From: Bacteroidota bacterium
GTDB lineage: Bacteria; Bacteroidota; Bacteroidia; AKYH767-A; OLB10
Reading direction: 5' to 3'
Assembly: GCA_016717325.1 (NCBI GenBank)
Contig: JADKFV010000002.1
Coordinates: 186,001 to 250,000, forward strand
Length of the DNA stretch: 64,000 nucleotides
The notes beneath the pieces were generated by a model. That model was given only the letters and a program-made list of their open reading frames with translations, searched no databases and was not told the origin of the DNA. The first letter of the stretch is position 1, and each line of letters begins with the position of its first letter. Shown here piece by piece: positions 9,304-19,791 of the stretch. The position numbers were made by a program, and so were the translations under genes.

Positions 9304-11545
9304 TGATTAATTTTTTTTCATTATTGATCATGATTTCAAAATCTCCTTTTTCGGTTACCCTTTTCAAATCTTTATTTATAAAAGATAAATCGTTTTTATG
9401 TATAACAAATTCTACTTGTGTTGTTTGCGATGCGTTTAAATTTATTTTTTTAAAAGCCACAAGTTTTTTTACAGCAGGTGTAATGGAGGCGAATAAATCT
9501 TTGTAATATACCTGCACTGTTTCTTTGCCATTTACTGCTCCGGAATTTTTTACTTCTACTTTAATTACGATAGAGTCGTTATCGTTTAAGGTGTTTTGTG
9601 ATACACTGAAATTGCTGTAATCGAATTTTGTATAGCTCATTCCAAAGCCAAAATCGAATTGTGGACGGTAAGCATTAGCCGAAAAATCTACATCCTGATC
9701 TTCGGTGGTTTTATGATCGTAATGCACTATAGCATTTACATTTGCTGGATAAGTAAATGGTAACTTTCCACTGGGATTTATTTTTCCATAAAGGCAATCG
9801 GCAATAGCCCGGCCGCCTTCATCGCCCGGTAAATAAGCGTAAACAATTGCATCGGCATATTTTGCTACAGCTTGTAATATGCGAGGCCTGTTGAAACAAC
9901 AAATAAAAATAATGGGCTTGCCGGCTTCTTTAAGTTTATTCACAAGTATTTGCTGTGCTAGTGGAAGCGATAGGTCGTCTATATTTCCGGGCAATTCGGT
10001 GCAAGGCAGTTCGCCTAAACAAACAATAATCTTATCTGCATTTTTTGCTTTCGCAAAACAATCGTTTAAATCCATTACACTATCTAAACTACTGCCCATT
10101 GCATATTGAATTGTAGCATTGCCTGCATTTATTTTTATGGCATCAAGTATGGTTAGTTTGTTAGCTGTGTTATATTTAGTGTCTACTCCCTGCCACGTAT
10201 GCGTCCATGCGCCATTCAATAAATTTAAACTTTGCGCGGCAGGGCCGCAAACAAGAATATTTTGTTTTTCATTTTTTAATGGCAATAGATTGTTTTTATT
10301 TTTTAAAAGTGTAATGCATTCTGCTGCCAATTCATAACTCACTTCGGCATGTTGCTTCGAGCCAAATAATGGATAGTTGTTTTGAGTAAATTGTGTTTGA
10401 GAAAAAAGTCCTAATTCTTTTTTTAACTCAAGAATTCTTCGCACCGAAATATTAATTCGTGCCTCGGGTACGGTTCCTTCTTTTACAAGTTCGATAAGTA
10501 GTTTAGTAAATTCAAAATCATTTGGAGTCATACTCATATCGATGCCGGCCATTATTGCCATACGCACCGCTTCCTTTTTATTTTCGGCAACGCGATGTAA
10601 ATTGACAAGTTTGTAAATGTCTTCCCAATCGGTAACAGCTACACCTTTAAATCCGAGTTCTTCGCGCAAAAGTTTTGTAAGTATATCGTAATTAACATGT
10701 ACGGGTGTGCCGTTAATTTCACCGCTGTTTATCATCACCGTTTTGGCACCACTTTTTATGGCTTGCTCAAACGTGGGTAAAAAATATTCGCGCAATTCTC
10801 TATCCGAAATCCATGCAGGCGTACGGTCTTTTCCGCTTAGTGGCATGCTGTATCCAAGAAAGTGTTTCATGCATGCAGCTACTTTATACGGGTTGTTTAT
10901 GTTGTTGCCTTGTAAACCATTTATGGCTGCAGTGGTCATGCTTTTTGCAAGGCAAACATCTTCTCCAAAGGTTTCAAAAAATCGCGACCATAATGGTTGT
11001 CGTCCAATATCAAGTACAGGCGAAAAATTCCATGGCAACCCACTTGCACGTGTTTCATAGGCGGTGATGGCAAATCCCTTTTCAACCAATGCAGGATTCC
11101 ATGATGCTGCCATTGCTATTTGTTGTGGAAACAATGTTTGCACCATTGTATAGTTTGCACCATGAATTGCATCAATGCCATAAATTATAGGAATCTTGTT
11201 TCTGTCTAATTTTGTATTTTCGTTTTGTATAGTTGAAATAATATTATGCCAGTTGCTTAATGAAATAGTTCCACTTGCGCAACCAACATTTAGTATCGAT
11301 CCTACATGATATTGAGAAATAGCAATTTTTAATTTTTCGGAGTTTATAGATTGGGGATTTTGCAAATTACAAATTTCGCCATTGGCAATAACGCCTAAAT
11401 CTATTTGAGTCATTTGTCCCACTTTTTCTTCAATGGTCATTGAATTTATGAGCGACTCAACATTTACATCTGCTGTTTTTTGTGCACTAACAAAAAAGTT
11501 TGTTGCACAAAAAAGAAACACAAATAAGATTGCAGACCTTATCAT
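9293..11545 (-). CDS. bglX: GH3 beta-glucosidase (BglX-like)
   Basis: 750 residues with a signal peptide (MIRSAILFVFLFCATNFFVSA), so periplasmic or surface. N-terminal TIM-barrel domain with IPIIYGIDAIHGANYT and ACMKHFLGYSMP; the nucleophile Asp lies in GVAVTDWEDI near residue 303. The alpha/beta sandwich follows (CITLLKNKNNLLPLKN) and a C-terminal fibronectin-III-like domain (QFDFGFGMSYTKFDYSNF). The length is usual for BglX. It releases terminal glucose from beta-linked oligosaccharides, which fits as the final step after the GH16 enzyme. It overlaps the GH16 gene by 11 bases and is separated from the upstream lipoprotein gene by one base. Confidence 0.93.
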   Translation of the reverse strand: MIRSAILFVFLFCATNFFVSAQKTADVNVESLINSMTIEEKVGQMTQIDLGVIANGEICNLQNPQSINSEKLKIAISQYHVGSILNVGCASGTISLSNWHNIISTIQNENTKLDRNKIPIIYGIDAIHGANYTMVQTLFPQQIAMAASWNPALVEKGFAITAYETRASGLPWNFSPVLDIGRQPLWSRFFETFGEDVCLAKSMTTAAINGLQGNNINNPYKVAACMKHFLGYSMPLSGKDRTPAWISDRELREYFLPTFEQAIKSGAKTVMINSGEINGTPVHVNYDILTKLLREELGFKGVAVTDWEDIYKLVNLHRVAENKKEAVRMAIMAGIDMSMTPNDFEFTKLLIELVKEGTVPEARINISVRRILELKKELGLFSQTQFTQNNYPLFGSKQHAEVSYELAAECITLLKNKNNLLPLKNEKQNILVCGPAAQSLNLLNGAWTHTWQGVDTKYNTANKLTILDAIKINAGNATIQYAMGSSLDSVMDLNDCFAKAKNADKIIVCLGELPCTELPGNIDDLSLPLAQQILVNKLKEAGKPIIFICCFNRPRILQAVAKYADAIVYAYLPGDEGGRAIADCLYGKINPSGKLPFTYPANVNAIVHYDHKTTEDQDVDFSANAYRPQFDFGFGMSYTKFDYSNFSVSQNTLNDNDSIVIKVEVKNSGAVNGKETVQVYYKDLFASITPAVKKLVAFKKINLNASQTTQVEFVIHKNDLSFINKDLKRVTEKGDFEIMINNEKKLINVK

Positions 11546-11546
11546 T

Positions 11547-12191
11547 TTATAATCGTATAAATTTTATATCGTCTAAATAAATGTTGCCGTCACCTTCGAG
11601 CTGAATGATAAATTGTTTTACTTTTTCGAGATCGAAATTTTTATTTTCAAATTCGAATTTTGAAAGTGGAATTGTTACCGAAGTCCATGCCGTGTCGTTA
11701 AATGTACCTGAGGCAAGTTCCAATCTGAAACCATAATAACATTGCACGCCAGAGTAATCTTCTAAAGCAAATGCGACAGGTAAATTTTTGAACGATCCCT
11801 TTACAGATTTTACTTTCATTTGTATGGCAGCTATGCTATCAATATCTTTAATGTCTTTGGCCATCCAGTTGTTCCATCCAAATCCGCATCCTATCCATTT
11901 ACACCCACCTTTTATTTTATCCCATTTTATATGCAAGGCACCATTACCCGAAAAAGTATTTTGCTTTTCAGATTTCATTTCTACACAATTGATTTCGGGC
12001 GATACCCATACGCTATTGTCATAAGTATCTTTATAAATATCGATAGCAGTAAATCCTTCAATTTGATTTGTATTTACAGGCGCATTTTCATCATACAAAC
12101 TTTTATTCTGAAAAGAAATAAAAGATGACTTGCACGAGCATAACATGCATGTAATAATTGCCGCAACCGAAAATAAACTTTGGCCTTTCAT
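11547..12191 (-). CDS. Lipoprotein with a CBM-like beta-sandwich domain
   Basis: 214 residues; lipobox ITCMLCSC near residue 20. The remainder resembles a galactose-binding/CBM11-like jelly roll: ALHIKWDKIKGGCKWIGCGF, a central aromatic patch, and the typical C-terminal strand NIYLDDIKFIRL. No catalytic signature is visible. The start codon overlaps the stop of the preceding lipoprotein gene by one base. A surface glycan-binding role is inferred from the fold and the operon; the family assignment is tentative. Confidence 0.65.
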   Translation of the reverse strand: MKGQSLFSVAAIITCMLCSCKSSFISFQNKSLYDENAPVNTNQIEGFTAIDIYKDTYDNSVWVSPEINCVEMKSEKQNTFSGNGALHIKWDKIKGGCKWIGCGFGWNNWMAKDIKDIDSIAAIQMKVKSVKGSFKNLPVAFALEDYSGVQCYYGFRLELASGTFNDTAWTSVTIPLSKFEFENKNFDLEKVKQFIIQLEGDGNIYLDDIKFIRL

Positions 12192-13195
12192 TATGGTTCA
12201 AGTGGTTTGTTATCGGTTATTACAATCATATCTATTTTAGTACTTGCAAAGCCATTGTTTGGATCGGCAAGATGTAACATGGATATCTTTCCCAACTTAT
12301 CAGGATTGCGAATGCCATTTCCCTTAGGAGTTGCAGGCACGCCATTTACAAGTGTAACAATGTCTTCGTATTTTACCGATACCAATTTCCAGCCTTCCCA
12401 GTCAACGTTAATTTGAAGGTCATACTCATCTTCGTTGTTTGCATTAAAAGTGCCATCACTATTTTCATCTTCTTTCAATTGAAATAAAACGATAGAAGGA
12501 TTTGTATTGGGCACACCATAAATTAAACAATTGAAATACACCGCACCGGGGTTTGGTAACAATGGAAAAGTAACATTGGAGTTATACGCTTGCGCAGGAA
12601 AATCGATAAGCCCGATTAGGTAATCCCAATTTACAGTTCCGGCCATATTCATATATTTTTTTCCCTCAGGTGCAAGCGAATCTGTTTTTACTTTGAAGTC
12701 CATATTAGCTCCCGATTGAATAAATTTGGGCCATTGCGGATTGAGCCCGTTTTCGAAATCGGCAATAATAAAACCGTCTATCTTTTTTGGACTTGTAACT
12801 TTAACATCAATATTGAAAGTATCGGGAATTGCATTCAGTGTGAGTGAAGCAGTGCAGTTTTCGATACCAAAAATAGGGTAGTTGGTAGTGCTGCCATTCC
12901 ATAATCCATTAGTAATATTTATAGCTTTGCTTTCGCCATTAAAAATTTTGGTGGCCTTTGATACTTTGCCTTTTATGGCAATTTGCCACTTTACAATTTT
13001 GGAAAATTTTGCACTGAACAATACAGTTTCGTTGTTGGCAAAATTTACACTGTCTTTATCTGCATCGAAATTTTCTATGATTTTAAAATCGCTGTATATA
13101 TCAACAATGCCCGGACCATCGAAGTTTGTTTCGTCTTTTCTGCAAGAAATTAATCCTGTTAAAAGAATAAAAATTATTGCTGCTTTTTGTTTCAT
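12191..13195 (-). CDS. Lipoprotein of unknown function, putative surface glycan-binding protein
   Basis: 334 residues; lipobox LLTGLISC with Cys near residue 18. The N-terminal 130 residues look like an Ig-type beta domain, and the rest like a beta-sandwich ending in a conserved-looking strand (KIDMIVITDNKPLEP). I do not recognise a family. Its place, after two outer-membrane barrels and before a CBM-like lipoprotein and GH3, resembles that of SusE/SusF-type binding proteins, but sequence similarity to those is not evident. One-base overlap with the next gene. Confidence 0.6.
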   Translation of the reverse strand: MKQKAAIIFILLTGLISCRKDETNFDGPGIVDIYSDFKIIENFDADKDSVNFANNETVLFSAKFSKIVKWQIAIKGKVSKATKIFNGESKAINITNGLWNGSTTNYPIFGIENCTASLTLNAIPDTFNIDVKVTSPKKIDGFIIADFENGLNPQWPKFIQSGANMDFKVKTDSLAPEGKKYMNMAGTVNWDYLIGLIDFPAQAYNSNVTFPLLPNPGAVYFNCLIYGVPNTNPSIVLFQLKEDENSDGTFNANNEDEYDLQINVDWEGWKLVSVKYEDIVTLVNGVPATPKGNGIRNPDKLGKISMLHLADPNNGFASTKIDMIVITDNKPLEP

Positions 13196-13196
13196 T

Positions 13197-14915
13197 TTAA
13201 AATGTCATGTTAAATATTAAACCAAATTGATTAATCCCAAAGTCGGCAGTTGTTTTAAGTTTATCGGTAAATGTGCTTTGCTGATACAGGCCACATAAAT
13301 AAATTTTTGATGTGAAATTATACCGCAAACCACCTGCAACTAGCTGTTGTTTTATTTTGTAATTTACAGGATTGAAATAAGTAATTACATCGTATGAATT
13401 TCGGTCGGCTTTATATTCGTTGCCATCATTTTCCTGGCTGATGTATCCTCCAAGTAATTCGAAATTGGAAGCAAATTCCCATCTAAGCCCTGCACTTAAT
13501 TGCATGGATTGTAAATCTATTTTTTCAATTTCCTGTTCACTGCTTCTTATAGTTTGCTGCATGTTGCCACCTATTTGAACCGATAAAACTTTGGTGCTGT
13601 TTATTAATTTATTAATTGGAAAATTTGCATTCATTTTATAAATGCTGAACTGTTTCAACGCCAATGAACCCTGACCTCTTATTTCGCTTAAATTATAATA
13701 TTCGGCATTTATTGATATTTCCTTTTTCGATTTGTACTCCACCTTTGCATACATTCCTATTCTGTTAAAGGTAGCCAATCCAAAAGGAAGAACATTATTG
13801 TAAATTTGACTTTCGCTCATTTGCCTTGCAGTTATTGTGCGGTTGTATATGTTTTCATTACTTATAATATCGAATAATGCAAGCGGACGAATTTGTTGTG
13901 CGTTGGTATACCTGTTGAAATATGCAGGCTGTGCATTATAGTTTACATCTTTGCTTTGAGCGCCAATGCTTCTAAAATCGGGACCAACGTTTAAATATCC
14001 TGCGGAGATTTGCAGATGCATTTTTGGCAAATCAAATAAAGCAAATGCGTGAATAAAATAATCATCGTATGTGGGTGCAAGTGTATCGTTCGAATAAAAA
14101 TATTTACTTTTTCCTGCTTCGGCCTGCACCAATAAATTTTGTTTGCCGATATTTTTTTGTAATTTTAAATCTAATGAGTTGACAGAATTTTTGAAAACAT
14201 TATTATTTGCAACGGTGCCTTTTACATCGAAAACAGAATTACCATTATAACTCAATTGAAAAATTTTATTGCCAACTAAATTAACTTTCAATCCAGCCAT
14301 TAATCTATCAGGTGTGTTGGCAAAATCGGTGGCATTCACTCTGGCAACAAATGCATTGAAATTTATTTCGCTTATATATTTTGCAAACGTGAAACCAAAA
14401 TCAACATTAGCACCCTGCATGCGCCATGTGTTTCTATCGAAATAAAATCGCTCATATTTTACAATGTCATTTTGAAGATTGAAAATTGTTGGCAACGAAT
14501 CAATTCGATCTGCATGTGCATTGTATAATGTGAATTGTGTTTGCTTTAAATCTAAATCGCCTAACTGGTATCGCAAAGAATTTGCAACTACACCTTTAAT
14601 CCACAATTGTCTGACATCGAAATTTACACCTGCGCCCCAAAACCCGCCATATTCATTTCTTATTCTAAACATGCCTAAAATTTCGGTGTTCTTATTTGGC
14701 TTAATGTTTAATCCGAGGTCGATTAAAGTATATCCGCCATTATTTTTTTTCACTGTAGTGCTATCCGCAATCGAATCATTTACTGTAAGTATATTGCCAG
14801 TGTTAACAGATCTTGCACCGCCTATAAAATTTACTTTTCTTTCTTTTTGTGCAGACACATAGTTGCTTGCAACAAATAAAATCAATAGCATTAGTAATTT
14901 TTTATTCATAATCAT
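13197..14915 (-). CDS. Outer-membrane beta-barrel protein
   Basis: 572 residues with a signal peptide (MNKKLLMLLILFVASNYVSA; a second Met two codons earlier is possible). The body alternates amphipathic strands and turns and ends in Phe (FGLIFNMTF), typical of barrels inserted by BamA. There is no TonB box or plug domain, so it is not SusC. A role as porin for glycan fragments is inferred from the operon. It lies 35 bases after the second barrel gene and one base before the lipoprotein gene. Confidence 0.7.
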   Translation of the reverse strand: MIMNKKLLMLLILFVASNYVSAQKERKVNFIGGARSVNTGNILTVNDSIADSTTVKKNNGGYTLIDLGLNIKPNKNTEILGMFRIRNEYGGFWGAGVNFDVRQLWIKGVVANSLRYQLGDLDLKQTQFTLYNAHADRIDSLPTIFNLQNDIVKYERFYFDRNTWRMQGANVDFGFTFAKYISEINFNAFVARVNATDFANTPDRLMAGLKVNLVGNKIFQLSYNGNSVFDVKGTVANNNVFKNSVNSLDLKLQKNIGKQNLLVQAEAGKSKYFYSNDTLAPTYDDYFIHAFALFDLPKMHLQISAGYLNVGPDFRSIGAQSKDVNYNAQPAYFNRYTNAQQIRPLALFDIISNENIYNRTITARQMSESQIYNNVLPFGLATFNRIGMYAKVEYKSKKEISINAEYYNLSEIRGQGSLALKQFSIYKMNANFPINKLINSTKVLSVQIGGNMQQTIRSSEQEIEKIDLQSMQLSAGLRWEFASNFELLGGYISQENDGNEYKADRNSYDVITYFNPVNYKIKQQLVAGGLRYNFTSKIYLCGLYQQSTFTDKLKTTADFGINQFGLIFNMTF

Positions 14916-14950
14916 ATTGATGTTTTTTATACCATCGTTTTATCTTGTCA

Positions 14951-16849
14951 TTAAAAAAACAATTTCAATTCAACAGTTGTTTCGTAGCCGTTATATTTAT
15001 CTTTTGCAAAACTTGAATCATAGTATTTCATCCATCTTTCTCTTACAAAAAGTTGCACCCCTCTGCTCAACGAAAAATCGAAACCTGTTGCTATACTTGT
15101 TCCATGCTGATTTTTTGGACGTTGAGAAACTACATCAGTCTCTGTATCATAATTAGCAATTATTCTTTCGAAGCTTACGTAATTGCACCACACTATATTT
15201 GAATTTATGGTTAGGTAAGTTTCAAACTGATGATTGTAATTTCTTACCAAAGCTTTTTCGGTAAAAATTACAAATGGTGCAGCAAAATTTTGCACAGAGT
15301 TAAGTGATCCTAAATAAAACAGAAATAATTCTTTGCCAAATATCGAAGTCTTATACTTTGAGTTTAATTCTATCGTATTGAAATACTTTTTCTTTAAAGG
15401 TAATCCAGTAGCTGCATCAGTTTTGGTGATATATACTGTTTCGAAAACCGAGCGGTATATTTTACTTAAGTTATTATACGGACCAACGTTGCTCGGAAAA
15501 TTCCACCGCCAAAAGCGTGACAATGCGAGATTATTAAAAGCATGAGTGTATGTTATTTTTGGCGACAATTCACTTAGTTCCATTGAATTGCCGTAACCGA
15601 TAGAATTTTTTATTTTTCCTAAATCTATTTGTGTGTTGAGTTCAATACCCTGGCGATTATTTGATAGTTGCCCAATTGGAAGCATTGCACTCGAAACAGC
15701 TATAAGCACAGGTTGTTGTTGGTTGGTTAAAGGCTGAACATTTTCCTGCAATGATGAATTTAGAAATACAGAACTATTATTTATTACATCAGGACTTATT
15801 CTGTAAAAATGAAATTCGGTAGGAATTTTTTTTGCAATAGGGTAGGAGAGTTTTACAGATATAGCCTCGCCCCACTTTTTGTAACTTGATGTTTCAAGTT
15901 TTCTTCCGGCACCAATTTCTGCATACACTTTTAGGTTATTAATAAAGTGTGTAAGTTCGAGAGTAGAAATATTAAATCCTGTACTTTTTGAAGTTAAAGA
16001 ATCTAAATAACTTTTATTATTGAAAGAATTGATGGAGATAAAATTTTTATTTTTTGCATATGTTTTCATCAAGCGGCCGCCAAACGAATTATTTGGAATA
16101 GCGGATAGCCCTCCATCAAATTGGGTTTTGCCATACATAAAGTTGAAAGAAAAATTGTGCGGCAATTGATTGCCTTCCAAAATTAATCCTTGAAACGCTT
16201 GATTGCCCCAACGTTGCTCTTGATTGATTGCGCCCAAATCGTAAAATAATGCATACCGGGAATCTATTTGTGCCGAGTTGAGATCCCAGGGATTTCGGTC
16301 GAATAAGCTATACCTGTTATTGCCTTTGGCTGTTTGAAATGTGAAGGGAGAAAGTGCATACCAATTGATGCCTCCGGTTTTCACTATAAAATTTCCCAAT
16401 GGAGTTGAAAAGTTACCGAATAAGTTAGCACCAAGGTTTAATCCTTTTACATTTTCGGATTCGCCTGCCCCTGTGAGCGGTGTCCACATAAATAAATCGG
16501 TTCCAAATTCTGTATTTTTGCTGGCATGCCCTTTGATATTGAGCATGAGTTGCGGAATTTGACTATCGTCACCAACAAAAATATTTGTTTTGTTATTTTC
16601 TAAATGTGGATAAGCATCACCAAGTTTTCTGTAGTTAGTCATGAATCGGTAATAGCCACTAATCTCTAATCCTTGTAATATTTCTATCGGCTTTCCTAGC
16701 GTCAATAAGTTTTCATTATTCTTATAGTTCACCGTTTTCAATGGCAATGAATCGGCAAGAATAACGCTATTATTTTGCTGAGTTTTAGCAACGTAGCTGC
16801 ACAGTATTGACAACGAAAACAAAAGGAATACCGATATTATATTTTTCAT
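14951..16849 (-). CDS. Outer-membrane beta-barrel protein
   Basis: 632 residues with an N-terminal hydrophobic signal (MKNIISVFLLFSLSILCS) and a C-terminal Phe-Phe end (TTVELKLFF). Many alternating strands, rich in aromatic and Asn residues, and no plug domain. It appears to be a paralogue-like partner of the next barrel gene, although I see no strong identity between the two. It lies 12 bases after the GH-A hydrolase gene. Function inferred only from the locus. Confidence 0.68.
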   Translation of the reverse strand: MKNIISVFLLFSLSILCSYVAKTQQNNSVILADSLPLKTVNYKNNENLLTLGKPIEILQGLEISGYYRFMTNYRKLGDAYPHLENNKTNIFVGDDSQIPQLMLNIKGHASKNTEFGTDLFMWTPLTGAGESENVKGLNLGANLFGNFSTPLGNFIVKTGGINWYALSPFTFQTAKGNNRYSLFDRNPWDLNSAQIDSRYALFYDLGAINQEQRWGNQAFQGLILEGNQLPHNFSFNFMYGKTQFDGGLSAIPNNSFGGRLMKTYAKNKNFISINSFNNKSYLDSLTSKSTGFNISTLELTHFINNLKVYAEIGAGRKLETSSYKKWGEAISVKLSYPIAKKIPTEFHFYRISPDVINNSSVFLNSSLQENVQPLTNQQQPVLIAVSSAMLPIGQLSNNRQGIELNTQIDLGKIKNSIGYGNSMELSELSPKITYTHAFNNLALSRFWRWNFPSNVGPYNNLSKIYRSVFETVYITKTDAATGLPLKKKYFNTIELNSKYKTSIFGKELFLFYLGSLNSVQNFAAPFVIFTEKALVRNYNHQFETYLTINSNIVWCNYVSFERIIANYDTETDVVSQRPKNQHGTSIATGFDFSLSRGVQLFVRERWMKYYDSSFAKDKYNGYETTVELKLFF

Positions 16850-16861
16850 AATAGAAGTAGA

Positions 16862-18199
16862 TTAACGGTTGAAAGAATTCATGTCGGTATATTTTAATTT
16901 AATAAATTTTGCCTGCTTATCATTTGTCGATCGCCCAGTAACTTTGAATGGAATATTGGCATAACTCACTTTGTTGTTGAAAGTAACAGCAACAAATAGA
17001 CGGTACAAGCCCGGCTGATTAGGTGCTCTGAAATTTATATTTTCATCTTTCCTGCCTTTTATTAATCCGGTTATTTGTTCCGCTTCTTTTTCAACATCAC
17101 CACCCGATTTTTTGTCGGAACTTTCTTTTAGTATACGCCAGAAATATTTTGGTTTGTGGCTATCCGGCATCGAATCAAAATTGGTTTTTACGTCAGCGGT
17201 GTATTTTTCTTCGGCTTTTAAAATTACGTTATCTTTTGCTGTTTTCGAATCAATGGAAAATTTGATTATTGATAAAGCAGGATGCGTAACATTCTTTTCG
17301 GTAAATAAGTTTTCTAATGCATCGATGGGTTCGGTTGGCATGTTGTCTTTGGTAAAAAGGCCATACCATGTTTCAGTATATTCTTGTTTGGCGCCCCATA
17401 AAAAAGCATAAGAGCCCAGGCAAGTTGATTTGTTGGGAGCGATGTAGTTCTTGTATGAGTTATAATAGCTAGACTTTTTTTCTGTGCTGGTTTGTTCTAT
17501 CGAAACACCCCAATTTGTCTGTGGTGACTCCCAGTGACCGTTTGGTCCCCATTCTGTTATCATATAAGGGCCACTCCATCCAAATTTCGAAACATTGCCC
17601 GGTACATTTGGTATATCGCCATAAGTGTTGATGCAATATATATCTATATCGGGGCATCGTGCTTTAATGTAATATACCTCTAGCGAATCGAGGCCGGCAG
17701 TAACCGTTGATGTTGGATGATTGGGGTCAACCTGATGGATGTATTTGGCTAAATCCTGCACAGCGTACCATACATTGGGATTAGTGTAATCTAAATCGAG
17801 TTCATTACCAATTCCCCAAAGCAACAGGGCCGGGTGGTTTTTGTATTTATCTACAATTGTTTTATAGTAATCGCATTGGGCTTTTACTTTTTCTGCGTTA
17901 TCATAATCAAAACCATGTCGTTCATGTTGCAACCAAATTCCTAACATAACTGTTAGTCCTCTTTTTTGGGCTTCATCTAACACACTTTGAGCATTTTCTA
18001 TTCCCCATGTTCGTAGTGAATTTGCTCCTATTGCCACCATTTTATCAAAATTCACTTCACCACCAACACCTTTTACATAGTACGGTTTGCCATCTCGCAT
18101 TAACGTATATCCATTGTTGTTTTTTTGAATCAATGTTTGCCCATAAACATTGAGAGCAGGAAAAATGAATATAAAAAATAGAAGTGTTTTTATTCGCAT
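16862..18199 (-). CDS. Clan GH-A glycoside hydrolase (GH2/GH5-like TIM barrel)
   Basis: 445 residues, signal peptide MRIKTLLFFIFIFPALNVYG. Residues 30-320 form a TIM barrel with clan GH-A features: FDKMVAIGANSLRTWGI, the acid/base Glu in LLLWGIGNELDL near residue 130, and the nucleophile Glu in YMITEWGPNGHW near residue 214. A C-terminal beta domain follows (NQPGLYRLFVAV). Similar proteins are often annotated as GH2 TIM-barrel proteins, but the substrate is not known to me. It is the first gene of the minus-strand glycan operon that runs to 2731. Confidence 0.75.
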   Translation of the reverse strand: MRIKTLLFFIFIFPALNVYGQTLIQKNNNGYTLMRDGKPYYVKGVGGEVNFDKMVAIGANSLRTWGIENAQSVLDEAQKRGLTVMLGIWLQHERHGFDYDNAEKVKAQCDYYKTIVDKYKNHPALLLWGIGNELDLDYTNPNVWYAVQDLAKYIHQVDPNHPTSTVTAGLDSLEVYYIKARCPDIDIYCINTYGDIPNVPGNVSKFGWSGPYMITEWGPNGHWESPQTNWGVSIEQTSTEKKSSYYNSYKNYIAPNKSTCLGSYAFLWGAKQEYTETWYGLFTKDNMPTEPIDALENLFTEKNVTHPALSIIKFSIDSKTAKDNVILKAEEKYTADVKTNFDSMPDSHKPKYFWRILKESSDKKSGGDVEKEAEQITGLIKGRKDENINFRAPNQPGLYRLFVAVTFNNKVSYANIPFKVTGRSTNDKQAKFIKLKYTDMNSFNR

Positions 18200-18631
18200 A
18201 TGGTATAATTTGATTTCGAAGCCAAAATCAGTTTAAAATTCAAATTCATGGAGATAAGTAAAATGCCTTAGTGTAAAAATAACACTAAGTATTCGGTATT
18301 TAATAATTTTCTTTTCTTTATTATAAATTATTTGCGTATATAATTGATTATCAATACAATAATTTACGAATAGCAGGAGAAAAAAAACGTTCTTTATCGC
18401 ATTTCAGGCTTAGTAAGTGTGAATAGGCTGGTAAATCTTTACGAAAAAAAAGGGTTTCAGAAATTTTGAATTCTAAATTATTGGGAACATTCATCAATAG
18501 AATTCATCCTCGTGAATTGACAAATTTTAAAGTTTGAATAGGAGGGTGGTAAAAATATAATATGTAAATTGATTTCTTTTACATTAGACAACAATAAAAA
18601 AAACGGAACATATTTTATAAAAGAATATTAG
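18200..18631. other. Intergenic region before the glycan operon, no gene seen
   Basis: About 430 AT-rich bases between the sugar dehydrogenase gene and the start of the GH operon, both on the minus strand. It should hold the operon promoter, but I could not find a convincing TAnnTTTG box with a correctly spaced upstream TTG. No terminator hairpin is obvious either. Confidence 0.5.
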
Positions 18632-19791
18632 TTAGTGCACTACCTGAAATTTCTTGTGAATTATTCCTTTTGTGGTTTGTATAGTCAAAATGTAAATACC
18701 ATTATCAAAGCTTGAAGTTGGTATTGTAAAAATATTGCCGCTTACGTTTTGTGTGGCAATAATTTCACCTTTCAAACTTGTAATCGTGTATTGATATTCA
18801 TCTGCCAAATTTATTTTTAGCTGAACCATGCATTCTTCGTTGGCCGGCACAGGATAAATTAAAATATCTGATTCGATGAGAGAATAATTGTTTTCGGTTT
18901 TTGCAAAAGCCAGTAAGTTTGGATTTAATAGGACAAACAATTTTGGAATATCAGATGGAGCTTCCTTGGAATTGAATTGGACAGTTGACGTAGAAGATAT
19001 AAAAACATTGGCCATAGCTAAGGTCATCTTATCATAACCGCCACTTCTTCTTTCATCAAGGTAACTGGCCACATCCCAAAAATAATCTACCGGTGTAGTT
19101 GCGTTCACAATTGTACTGTTTATCATATTGGAAGGCAAGGCAGGAGCATTGTTAAAAGTTATCAAATTTTCATTCCAGTATGTATTGGGTGTTTTCCATA
19201 CTCCAACTGTTACACCACCCGGATAAGGAGCGTTCAAATAGCCATTTAGCTTCAGCTTGGCACTTATAATAGCATTATCGATTCCAGAAATATCGAACTT
19301 TAAATAAGATACCCGAAGGCTATTAGATGTTGTTGTACTCTTTTTAACTAATAAGTTTAATTCATCGGTGGTTCCAAATGTTTGATTTGCGTAAGAGCCT
19401 GATCGAATGTAACTATCAGCAATGGGAACTAATTCATACAAAACTGCATCTTGAAATAAGGAGGCTGAAGGAATTATCTGTTTTGTGATTCCCGGCCCAC
19501 TATAACTTACTGTGAAGATTTCGCTACCTGTGGCTTCAAAATATTCAACCCTCAAAGCATGTTTACCAGCCTTAAGCCCAATAGTTCCGATTGCCTCGTA
19601 TTTGGAATGTAGCCCATCATTGTCAACAACCAACGAGTTTCCTATATATAATCTGCTACCATCGTCACTATTGCAATAAAAAGTATAGTTTCCATCTGTA
19701 GGTACTTCAACGTAACCGGTAAAATTAAAGGCGAAATTGTCATTTACTTCTTTGTATGTCAAATCAATATTTGCAGCATTACCTTCTTTTT
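18632..19791 (-). CDS. PQQ-type sugar dehydrogenase multidomain protein, C-terminal part after frameshift
   Basis: Continuation of the gene that starts at 21848. It holds the rest of a PA14-type domain (NYTFYCNSDDGSRLYIG ... YSGPGI), a DNRLRE-type domain (ADSYIRSGSYANQTFG ... LKFDISGI) and a T9SS type A sorting domain at the end (ILIYPVPANEECMVQLKI ... KKFQVVH). No separate start is likely. The frame is joined to the upstream part if one A is removed from the A5 run (minus strand) at 19787-19791. Confidence 0.82.

Noticed and set aside
13197..16849. SusC-like TonB-dependent transporters
   Set aside because: No plug domain or TonB box, and at 572 and 632 residues both are much shorter than SusC proteins.
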